A DNA stretch of 30,977 nucleotides, taken from IMG/VR virus record IMGVR_UViG_3300028548_001192, positions 1-30,977 of that record; one strand, written 5' to 3'. Under the pieces are notes generated by a model, which worked only from the letters and a program-made list of their open reading frames with translations, had not been told where the DNA came from and searched no databases. Position 1 is the stretch's first letter. Each line of letters begins with the position of its first letter. The position numbers were made by a program, and so were the translations under genes. This DNA comes from a virus. Positions 25,078 through 30,588 of this stretch are shown in pieces.

Positions 25078-25723
25078 TTTGACCTCCATTTAATTTATTG
25101 TTTTGTTTTCTAACCCAACCTCTAGCTGTTGCTTGCCAATCCTTAATTTCATGGTTGCCACGCTTCCAGCCATTGCTTTCGTAGTAATCAAAAAAGTTAT
25201 CAGGTAAAAAATCATCAAATGTTATATTTTGGCTTTTACTAAAATTAGCCATGTACTGAGAAATATCACTAAGCAATGGTTTTATGAAATGCGCCTTTTC
25301 TTTTATAGGTTCATTGATAGGTTCAGAAGAGTGATAGGTTATGGGTGCAACCATTTCACTACCCCCTAGTGCAACTGTTTCACTACCTAGTGCAACCATT
25401 TCACTACCTAGTGCAGAATTTTCACTACCCGTTTCATCAGGCTTTGAGGCTTCTTTTAAGGTTAGATGGTATATATTTGAGCTATTAATCAACTCACCTC
25501 TTAACTTTCTGTGAGTGATTGTTAACAAGCCTTTTTCTTGAAGGTTTAAGATGTGGGTTATTACTGATCTGCGCGACATTTCACAAACATCAGCTAAATG
25601 TTGGTAGCTAGGAAAGCACCTACCAGAGTCGTCAGATATGTCAGCCAGCATCATTAGCACTAGCTTTCTGCCTGAGTTGCCAACCTTTATAGGCTTGGCT
25701 TTAGCCATAAGCGTGAAGCTCAC
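24968..25723 (-). CDS. Replication initiator O-like protein
   Basis: This 251-residue protein has an N-terminal winged helix, residues about 15-75 (LADVCEMSRRSVITHILNLQEKGLLTI), typical of O-type phage initiators. The middle (residues about 99-127) is a low-complexity repeat GSEMVALGSETVALG that is encoded by four iterons. The C-terminal part (WKRGNHEIKDWQATARGWVRKQ) is the conserved element that contacts the helicase loader; a basic Q/N-rich tail follows. The start is GTG with AAGGGT upstream; the tiny frame before it may be a leader. It should bind the iterons within its own gene to open the origin. Confidence 0.85.
   Translation of the reverse strand: MSFTLMAKAKPIKVGNSGRKLVLMMLADISDDSGRCFPSYQHLADVCEMSRRSVITHILNLQEKGLLTITHRKLRGELINSSNIYHLTLKEASKPDETGSENSALGSEMVALGSETVALGGSEMVAPITYHSSEPINEPIKEKAHFIKPLLSDISQYMANFSKSQNITFDDFLPDNFFDYYESNGWKRGNHEIKDWQATARGWVRKQNNKLNGGQNAGQNNKPANNSAPARVRAINAAKQAQRDRTERAIN
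25345..25428. other. Replication origin: four iterons inside the O-like gene
   Basis: Four 18-bp iterons with consensus GTGCAACYRTTTCACTAC start at 25345, 25369, 25390 and 25411 (spacings 24, 21, 21 bp). Between copies, CACTA and TAGTG arms form short inverted repeats (CACTACCTAGTG). Position inside the initiator gene and next to an AT-rich stretch at about 25195-25260 matches the lambda ori arrangement. The fourth copy has diverged in the middle (GTGCAGAATTTTCACTAC). Confidence 0.85.
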
Positions 25724-25724
25724 T

Positions 25725-25757
25725 CTAGACCCTTCTCGCGTATTCTTGATGTTCCAT
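25725..25757 (-). CDS. Possible 10-codon leader peptide before the O-like gene
   Basis: A 10-codon frame (MEHQEYARRV) begins with ATG 6 nt after AGGTG and stops 1 nt before the GTG of the O-like gene. It could couple translation or regulate it. It is too short to be sure. Confidence 0.3.
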   Translation of the reverse strand: MEHQEYARRV

Positions 25758-25780
25758 ATAGCACCTAAAATTTATTAAAT

Positions 25781-25975
25781 TTATTCTATTTCTTGAATCT
25801 TAATTAAGTCTTGGAATACCCTAAGTTCATTGAATCGCTTTTCACGTTTTTCTATGAGGGTGGCCCGTATGTATGACGACACATCAAGACCTAATAATTC
25901 CGCATCTCTTTTTGCAAACGCGTACAGTTCATCATCAAATGAGGTTGATACTGGGTTGGTCAATTTATCTTTCAT
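25781..25975 (-). CDS. Probable ribbon-helix-helix protein (64 aa)
   Basis: This 64-residue protein starts MKDKLTNPVSTSFDDELYAFAKRDAELLGLDVSSYIRATLIEK. A short beta strand (PVSTSFDDEL) followed by two helices, with G-x-x-S-S-Y-I-R at the turn, is the classic ribbon-helix-helix pattern (Arc/MetJ/CopG family). Its ATG overlaps the stop of the Cro-like gene (TAATG). It may act as a second early regulator, as Arc does in P22. Confidence 0.75.
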   Translation of the reverse strand: MKDKLTNPVSTSFDDELYAFAKRDAELLGLDVSSYIRATLIEKREKRFNELRVFQDLIKIQEIE

Positions 25976-26172
25976 TAAATGTCCGTCCTTGACTGTTCAA
26001 TTAGATTTATTTGATTCAATAAATAGTGCATTTGATGAAGTCTTGTTGCTGGAACAAAATCACCCCAATGACAGATTGCACTATGCGTAACTCCAATAGC
26101 CTCGCCTATTTTGGTTTTAGTCCCAAATGCGTCTATTAGATCAGTAATTGGTATTGCTGGTAGTTCTTTCAT
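25975..26172 (-). CDS. Cro/YdaS-like helix-turn-helix regulator (65 aa)
   Basis: This 65-residue protein has a helix-turn-helix of the YdaS/Cro type (DAFGTKTKIGEAIGVTHSAICHWGDFVPATR, about residues 14-44). It is the first gene leftward from the control region and is divergent from the CI-like repressor, which is the expected location of a Cro-type protein. It probably represses the repressor promoter and its own early promoter. Confidence 0.85.
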   Translation of the reverse strand: MKELPAIPITDLIDAFGTKTKIGEAIGVTHSAICHWGDFVPATRLHQMHYLLNQINLIEQSRTDI

Positions 26173-26319
26173 TTCTTAATGTTAGTCTACTCACATTATA
26201 AATGTCAACCTTCTATCTAAAATTAATAGAAAACTGTCAACCAAAATGACATCAAACTCACACATTTAGATTGTAAGATTACTTGCGACATTTAATATAA
26301 ATTTTAAGGTTACAAAAAA
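26173..26319. promoter_or_regulatory. Divergent CI/Cro control region with operators and promoters
   Basis: This 147-bp AT-rich gap lies between the divergent Cro-like and CI-like genes. A 13-bp palindrome ACATTATAAATGT (26193-26205) includes, on the minus strand, a consensus -10 TATAAT for leftward transcription. Two direct repeats TGTCAACC start at 26203 and 26235 (32 bp apart). A TGTCA-7-TGACA inverted repeat spans 26235-26251, and TTCTAT/ATAGAA arms flank about 26211-26231. These are likely repressor/Cro binding sites. Promoter -35 elements are not clear. Confidence 0.7.
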
Positions 26320-26949
26320 ATGAATTTAGGCGAGCGAGTAAAAAAATTGCGTAAAGATCAAGGTTGGTCACAACAAGATTTTGCTAATCGAACCTCAATA
26401 TCAAGAGCAAGGGTTGCTCAACTAGAAACTGACCCCACCGCAGAAGTTAAAGCGGCTGGGTTAGTGTCCATAGCTAAAGCTTTTGGATGCACCATAGAGC
26501 AATTATTATCAAATAATGCGCTCGAATCGAGGGGGGGATTAAAGCTAAATCCGATCACTCGGAAAGCCCCCGTGGTAAGCTGGAATTCCCTACCAGCCTT
26601 AATAGAGGGAAAATTTATGTTAGAGAGTGAGCACTGGGTAGGATGCCCATACGACTTATCGGAAAATTCTTTTGCGCTTGAAGTGCAAGATGAAGTAATG
26701 ACTGCCAGCAATGGCAGATCGTATCCGCTAGGTGTTTTAATTTTCGTTGACCCAGACAAAACGCCAGTAAGTGGAGATCGCATTGTGGCGATAGATACTG
26801 AAAATTTAAGTTCTTTTTTTCGGGAATACGTTATAACAGGTGGTGTTGAACATTTAAAACCTTTGAATGATCGCTATCCTATAAAAGAGTTTTCATCATC
26901 AACCAGGATTATAGGAACTGTAGTTGGTTCTTATCAATCAGAGAAATGA
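26320..26949 (+). CDS. CI-like repressor with inactivated S24 peptidase domain
   Basis: This 209-residue protein has an N-terminal HTH (QGWSQQDFANRTSISRARVAQLE, residues 14-36) followed by a LexA/CI-type S24 domain (APVVSW at 83-88 to the end). The usual cleavage dipeptide Ala-Gly after SW is replaced (SWNSLP, 87-92). The nucleophile Ser in the GDSM-type motif is Val126 (QDEVM), and the general-base Lys is Arg168 (FFREY). Thus it should not self-cleave on RecA activation. It probably maintains lysogeny and is released by another signal. The ATG follows TAAGG at about 10 nt. Confidence 0.85.
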   Translation: MNLGERVKKLRKDQGWSQQDFANRTSISRARVAQLETDPTAEVKAAGLVSIAKAFGCTIEQLLSNNALESRGGLKLNPITRKAPVVSWNSLPALIEGKFMLESEHWVGCPYDLSENSFALEVQDEVMTASNGRSYPLGVLIFVDPDKTPVSGDRIVAIDTENLSSFFREYVITGGVEHLKPLNDRYPIKEFSSSTRIIGTVVGSYQSEK

Positions 26950-26950
26950 A

Positions 26951-27157
26951 ATGCTAGTTTCAGAATTAAACAATAATAAAAATCGGGCGTTAGCGTGGAT
27001 GCGTGAGTCTGTGTATAAATGGTGGCTGATTCACACCGATCACTCATCTAACACCAGACCCAAGAATGGCCCAATGGGTGTAATGTTTGAGTTTATGAAA
27101 ACGAACTTTGGCAATAATTTAAACGAGCAGTGTCCTCAAGGCCCACCTAATAAATAA
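26951..27157 (+). CDS. Unknown small protein downstream of repressor (68 aa)
   Basis: A 68-codon frame starts at the ATG one base after the repressor stop. The sequence (ALAWMRESVYKWWLIHTDHSS, then RPKNGPMGVMFEFMKTNFG) has two Trp-rich segments but no clear membrane helix. It is co-transcribed with the repressor, so it is likely expressed in the lysogen. Candidates are superinfection exclusion or regulation; the sequence alone does not show which. Confidence 0.6.
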   Translation: MLVSELNNNKNRALAWMRESVYKWWLIHTDHSSNTRPKNGPMGVMFEFMKTNFGNNLNEQCPQGPPNK

Positions 27158-27312
27158 TTTAATCATTATTAATGCCCTCTAAAATATCAGTAAAATTACC
27201 TAAAAATTCATTAAAAAACTAACATTTTAAATGTTTTTCCGAAAAAGCTGTACTTTTGATTGTGAGTTAGCTAACATAACCACAGACATAAAGCTGACTA
27301 AGGAAATTTAAG
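27158..27312. promoter_or_regulatory. Control region of the rightward recombination operon
   Basis: This 155-bp AT-rich gap precedes the rightward operon. It contains the 15-bp palindrome AACATTTTAAATGTT at 27221-27235, whose core matches the operator-like palindrome in the CI/Cro gap (ACATT-WTA-AATGT). A perfect 10-bp palindrome GTTAGCTAAC lies at 27266-27275. I cannot fix the -35/-10 boxes with confidence. The shared palindrome suggests joint repression of both early operons. Confidence 0.55.
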
Positions 27313-27660
27313 ATGAACTCATTAACCAACCACTGTCATGTAACCGCCCAAATTAACGCACACACAGACGTTATTGAAGCACCTGACTACATTCTTGAAG
27401 ATGCGTTCAACGAGCTAAAAGATGATCTTCTTTATGATAGCTATATCAAGATTGGAACGACCCATTATCATGTTGACGACCTTTTCCAGTATGGAGATGA
27501 GGACGAACAGATGCGTGTCATATATTTAGCTTTCCGCTTTCCCGATGAAGCACAACAACTTTCACAAGACGTTATTACTAAGTGCGCTGCTGTTTATTTT
27601 AAAGACCACCACCCAGAGCTAACTTTGCAATATCACGCAGAAAAACACTCGGAGTATTAA
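27313..27660 (+). CDS. Hypothetical protein (115 aa), first of rightward operon
   Basis: This is a 115-residue acidic protein. It has no membrane helix and no motif I recognise (EAPDYILEDAFNELKDDLLYDSYIKIG, then an Asp/His-rich middle). The ATG follows AAGGAAATTTAAG. As the first gene after the second control region it is probably early. Function unknown. Confidence 0.7.
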   Translation: MNSLTNHCHVTAQINAHTDVIEAPDYILEDAFNELKDDLLYDSYIKIGTTHYHVDDLFQYGDEDEQMRVIYLAFRFPDEAQQLSQDVITKCAAVYFKDHHPELTLQYHAEKHSEY

Positions 27661-27662
27661 CC

Positions 27663-27752
27663 ATGACTAAAGAGACTTTAATAATTAACACAGTCGGATG
27701 CTTAATATGGGCTATATGTTCAGTGTGGTTCTGGGTAGGCATGAGCGCATGA
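27663..27752 (+). CDS. Very short membrane peptide (29 aa)
   Basis: A 29-codon frame (MTKETLIINTVGCLIWAICS, then VWFWVGMSA) starts 2 nt after the previous stop, with CGGAG 8 nt upstream. Residues about 5-26 form one hydrophobic, Trp-rich helix. Its stop overlaps the next start (ATGA). Likely membrane inserted; function unknown. Confidence 0.6.
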   Translation: MTKETLIINTVGCLIWAICSVWFWVGMSA

Positions 27753-27814
27753 GCGCAACAACTCAAGTGTGGTTGTTTGTCGCCATTTTAATAATAAGTG
27801 GAGTACAGATATGA
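27749..27814 (+). CDS. Very short membrane peptide (21 aa)
   Basis: A 21-codon frame reads MSATTQVWLFVAILIISGVQ. It is chained by ATGA to the 29-aa gene upstream and to the 50-aa gene downstream. Residues 7-20 are hydrophobic. Too short for homology by eye, but the ATGA chain on both sides argues that it is translated. Confidence 0.5.
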   Translation: MSATTQVWLFVAILIISGVQI

Positions 27815-27963
27815 ACGATATTTATTTAGAGGCTTTAAGCGATTTTCACAAATTGTTTGAATACAACAATCCATATTGCCAAAACCTAAACGCTGAAAAG
27901 CATTTGGCTTACAAAGAAGCAGCATTAAAAATTGTTGATGAAATAAAAAGAGGTGACGTATGA
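27811..27963 (+). CDS. Hypothetical helical protein (50 aa)
   Basis: A 50-residue protein starts MNDIYLEALSDFHKLFEYNN, with GTGGAG 7 nt upstream. It overlaps both neighbours by ATGA. A longer upstream start (27769) would overlap the membrane-peptide gene and lacks a ribosome site. Mostly helical and charged; no family recognised. Confidence 0.65.
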   Translation: MNDIYLEALSDFHKLFEYNNPYCQNLNAEKHLAYKEAALKIVDEIKRGDV

Positions 27964-28736
27964 CTATTCAAAAAAAGCTGTCTGAAATTCAGCAAAATCT
28001 TAAAGCACCAAAAGGCCAGCGTAATAATTTTGGCAAATACAACTTTCGATCATGTGAAGATATATTAAAAGCTGTTAAGCCATTTCTAGGCGACTTGTCA
28101 TTAACGCTAAGTGATGAACTTGTATTTAGTGGAATGTTAGAGGATGAAATTGTAGCGGCTGGCGTCACTGTTAAAACTCAGCGCGTATACATTAAGGCTA
28201 CTGCAACACTTAGCAGCGGAACAGACACTATAACCGCCACAGCTTACGCTAGAGAAGCAAGCGTTAAGAAAGGCATGGATTCTAGCCAGCTAACGGGAAG
28301 CACTAGCTCCTATGCTCGTAAGTATTGTTTAGCAGGGCTTTTCTCCATAGATTCTGAGGCTGATTCAGACGTTACAAATAAGCACGATGAAGATAAAACT
28401 GTAGTGATTGATATGACAAACGATTCAGAAATAAGTCTTGAAGGTATGGCGAGTCAGCCAGCCAGCCCAGAACCAAATATGTCGAAAGAAGAGGCCAATA
28501 TAGTCTACAACGATCTAGCTACAAAGCACTCTACGACTATTGAATGTGTAAAAGCTGGCATTGAGTCAGGAGAAATTACAGCAGCAGCAGAGGCTTGGTT
28601 TGAGCTTACAGAGGACGATCAAATGGGGTTGTGGAAAGCATATTCAAAAGGTGGAGTGTTCACAACAGAAGAACAAAAGTTAATTAGAACCACTGAATTT
28701 AAACAAGCCTACTTTGGCAAAGGAGAAGCAGCATGA
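27960..28736 (+). CDS. ERF family single-strand annealing protein
   Basis: This 258-residue protein has an N-terminal ERF domain (GKYNFRSCEDILKAVKPFL at about 25-43, then LTGSTSSYARKYCLAGLFSIDSEADSD at about 107-133), the hallmark of P22 Erf-like annealing proteins. The C-terminal part is acidic and helical (ITAAAEAWFELTEDDQMGLWKAY). It would anneal single strands during recombination and circularise the phage genome. An AGAGGTG ribosome site precedes the ATG. Confidence 0.9.
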   Translation: MTIQKKLSEIQQNLKAPKGQRNNFGKYNFRSCEDILKAVKPFLGDLSLTLSDELVFSGMLEDEIVAAGVTVKTQRVYIKATATLSSGTDTITATAYAREASVKKGMDSSQLTGSTSSYARKYCLAGLFSIDSEADSDVTNKHDEDKTVVIDMTNDSEISLEGMASQPASPEPNMSKEEANIVYNDLATKHSTTIECVKAGIESGEITAAAEAWFELTEDDQMGLWKAYSKGGVFTTEEQKLIRTTEFKQAYFGKGEAA

Positions 28737-29041
28737 GTAATTGGGATAATTCAAATAAAGGCGGTATTTGGAAAAACGACAAGCGTGAATCTGAGACACA
28801 CCCCCACTTTAAGGGCAATGCAGAAGTAGGCGGTGTTGATTACTGGGTGTCTGGTTGGCTGCGTAACAAGGATGGGAACCCTAATGCGCCAGCTATGAAG
28901 TTTTCTTTTACACCTAAAGAGACGCAAGCACACCGCCAGCCACCGCAGCAGTCAACGCAAATGGCGCAGGCTAAAGAAGCGGTCATGGCTGGAATGGATA
29001 AAGGGCCACACGATGCTTTCGACGACGATATTCCATTTTAG
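28733..29041 (+). CDS. SSB-tail-bearing recombination accessory protein (102 aa)
   Basis: This 102-residue protein has an N-terminal region (GGIWKNDKRESETHPHFKGNAEVGGVDYWVSGWLRNKDGNPNAPAMKFSF) that resembles small phage proteins often encoded near SSB or recombinases. It then has a Gln-rich linker and ends AFDDDIPF. This matches the conserved acidic tip of bacterial SSB, which binds many repair proteins. No complete OB-fold SSB is evident by eye. It is coupled to ERF by ATGA. It may recruit host SSB partners to phage recombination sites. Confidence 0.75.
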   Translation: MSNWDNSNKGGIWKNDKRESETHPHFKGNAEVGGVDYWVSGWLRNKDGNPNAPAMKFSFTPKETQAHRQPPQQSTQMAQAKEAVMAGMDKGPHDAFDDDIPF

Positions 29042-29052
29042 GGGTCTGAGTA

Positions 29053-29181
29053 ATGAATAATAAACTGCAAGTGCAAGTGCCTGTGCCTATAACAATGTTG
29101 TCTGACGCTGACATTGTTGCAGAAATAAACAGGCGAAACCTTTTAATTAAATGGGCGCGTAAAAGGAAAGTTAAAAAATGA
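29053..29181 (+). CDS. Small basic protein (42 aa)
   Basis: A 42-codon frame reads MNNKLQVQVPVPITMLSDAD and ends in a basic cluster (KWARKRKVKK). Its stop overlaps the ATG of the DUF4224-like gene (ATGA). It fills the gap after the SSB-tail gene. No family recognised. Confidence 0.55.
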   Translation: MNNKLQVQVPVPITMLSDADIVAEINRRNLLIKWARKRKVKK

Positions 29182-29399
29182 ATGATTTAATGAGCGAACA
29201 AGAGCTTGAACGAGTAACGGGATATAAAGCCCAAGCCAAGCAATGCAAAGTGTTAACTGAACATGGCATATTCTTTGTTAAAGACGCTAATGGTGCGCCT
29301 CACGTTACCTGGTATTCTTTTAACAATCCCACACATTTGCGGTTTAATGAAGCCTTGGCGCATAATGATGAACCAGACTTTAGCTCAATGGGTTTATAA
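29178..29399 (+). CDS. DUF4224-like protein upstream of integrase
   Basis: This 73-residue protein starts MNDLMSEQELERVTGYKAQAKQCKVLTEHGIFFVKDANG, which matches the pattern of DUF4224 proteins (LT..EL..LTGYK....Q...L...GI.F....G.P.V). Such genes lie next to tyrosine integrases in many phages, and an excisionase-like or directionality function has been suggested for them. AAAGGA precedes the ATG. Its stop codon is directly followed by the integrase ATG. Confidence 0.75.
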   Translation: MNDLMSEQELERVTGYKAQAKQCKVLTEHGIFFVKDANGAPHVTWYSFNNPTHLRFNEALAHNDEPDFSSMGL

Positions 29400-30407
29400 A
29401 TGGCTCCTAGAAAAAGAATTAACGGCCCAGATTGGCTACCAACCAGATGTTATTTAGGTAAGTCGGCATTTGAGTACAGACCCAAGGCTGGCGGCTGTGT
29501 GCGTCTGGGAAAGTTAACTGAGCCTAAAGAAATAATCCTAGCAAAGTATCAATCGGCTAGATTGCTGCATGAAGAACCAACAGGTGCGTTCGCTGAAGTT
29601 ATCCGTGGGTACATGGCAAGCGTAAACCACAGAGACTTAATGCCAAGAACTAAAATAGATTATGCGCGATACGCTGAAAAGTTTATATCTGGTTTTGGTC
29701 AAATGAATCGTCACCGCATTAAGCCGCACCATATCAGACAATACATGGATAAGCGCAAAGAAGGTGGCGTAACTACTCAAGCCAATCGTGAAAGATCATT
29801 TTTAAGCACAGTTTTTGCATGGGCCTATGAAAACGGCAAAGTTCAAATAAACCCAGCTATAGGTGTTAAAGACTTTAAAGAGCCTGCCCGTGATCGCTAT
29901 ATTGAGGATTGGGAATACTTCCTTTGGTTGGCAGAGGCTTATATTAAGTGGCCTTTATTGGCTGCGGCAATGGAAATAAGCTATTGCTGTGCAGCTAGAC
30001 AAGGTGATGTATGGAGTCTAAAGCGCAGCCAATTAAGAAAAGAAGGTATTTTTATTCGACAGGGTAAAACAGGCAAGAAGCAAATCAAAGAATGGAACCC
30101 ACGATTAAGGGCTGCGGTTGACCTGGCTTTGTCAGTACAAGAAGTAACTAATTTTGAATTAGTGTTTTGTAACAAGAAAGGGCATCGTCCAGCACAAGAC
30201 ACATTACAAGTATGGGCATTAAAAGCCAGAAAAGAAGCAAAGCTTAAATATGATGGTGAATTAAGTATAGATTTTACTTTTCACGATATTAAAGCAAAAG
30301 CCATTTCTGACTACGAGGGAAACAAGCAAGAATTTTCTGGTCACAAAACTCAGGCGCAAGTGGCAATCTATGATCGAAAAGTAAAGGTCACTCCTACTCT
30401 AAAATAG
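29400..30407 (+). CDS. int: Tyrosine recombinase / integrase
   Basis: This 335-residue protein has a core-binding domain at about residues 60-160 (TKIDYARYAEKFISGFGQM) and a catalytic domain after that. Catalytic positions are Arg200 (AARQGDVW), Lys223 (GKTG), His295 in FHDIK, His315 (SGHKTQ) and nucleophile Tyr324 (IYDRK). The second Arg of the H-x-x-R box is Lys298, a substitution also seen in some phage integrases. The start directly follows the DUF4224-like stop. It should recombine the adjacent attP with the host tRNA-His gene. Confidence 0.93.
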   Translation: MAPRKRINGPDWLPTRCYLGKSAFEYRPKAGGCVRLGKLTEPKEIILAKYQSARLLHEEPTGAFAEVIRGYMASVNHRDLMPRTKIDYARYAEKFISGFGQMNRHRIKPHHIRQYMDKRKEGGVTTQANRERSFLSTVFAWAYENGKVQINPAIGVKDFKEPARDRYIEDWEYFLWLAEAYIKWPLLAAAMEISYCCAARQGDVWSLKRSQLRKEGIFIRQGKTGKKQIKEWNPRLRAAVDLALSVQEVTNFELVFCNKKGHRPAQDTLQVWALKARKEAKLKYDGELSIDFTFHDIKAKAISDYEGNKQEFSGHKTQAQVAIYDRKVKVTPTLK

Positions 30408-30430
30408 GCCCAAACTGGATGGATGAACAC

Positions 30431-30469
30431 CACTGTATATTCGGAAAAATATTCGGAAGTGTTCGGAAG
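30431..30469. repeat. attP left-arm integrase-binding sites
   Basis: Three TTCGGAA-type sites lie here: TATTCGGAAA (30438), TATTCGGAAG (30450) and TGTTCGGAAG (30460). The first lies in a 17-bp sequence CACTGTATATTCGGAAA (30431-30447) that recurs exactly at 30648-30664 on the other side of the core. They are probable arm-type sites for the integrase N-terminus. Confidence 0.7.
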
Positions 30470-30502
30470 TTAGTAAGGGCTATCGCTGAAAGGTATACAT
30501 AG

Positions 30503-30549
30503 TGGGGTGGACGATGGGGCTCGAACCCACGACCACCGGAATCACAATC
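30503..30549 (-). other. attP core: tRNA-His 3' half
   Basis: On the minus strand this 47-bp element reads as the 3' part of a tRNA-His gene. It has the GTG anticodon (GATTGTGATTCC), the T arm with GTTCGAGCC, the acceptor strand and an encoded CCCCA end. The sequence just 5' of it (AACCCTCA) does not complete the anticodon stem or the D arm, so it is not an intact tRNA. Phages carry such segments to restore the target tRNA on integration. Crossover should lie within this element. Confidence 0.85.
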
Positions 30550-30550
30550 T

Positions 30551-30586
30551 GAGGGTTTAATCTATTAAAACAAAGACTTAACCCTC
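30551..30586. repeat. Inverted repeat next to attP core
   Basis: GAGGGTT (30551-30557) and AACCCTC (30580-30586) form perfect arms, extended by AA/TT with one extra base. The loop is about 22 nt. It lies 1 bp from the core, so it may be a binding site for an accessory factor (IHF- or excisionase-like) or a hairpin. Confidence 0.6.
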
Positions 30587-30588
30587 TA

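Noticed and set aside
25345-25428. Regular repeats looked like a small CRISPR array
   Set aside because: The units are 18 bp with 3-6 bp between them, not 28-37 bp repeats with unique 30-bp spacers. They lie inside the O-like gene and fit origin iterons.
27221-27245. Rho-independent terminator after the repressor operon
   Set aside because: The palindrome AACATTTTAAATGTT has almost no loop and a weak A/T stem. It fits an operator better than a terminator.
27769-27810. Longer start for the 50-aa gene
   Set aside because: It would overlap the 21-codon membrane peptide and lacks a ribosome site. The ATG at 27811 has GTGGAG upstream and overlaps the previous stop.
30503-30560. Complete tRNA-His gene
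   Set aside because: Only the 3' half (anticodon loop to CCA) is present. The upstream sequence does not form the 5' acceptor strand or the D arm, so it is an attachment core.
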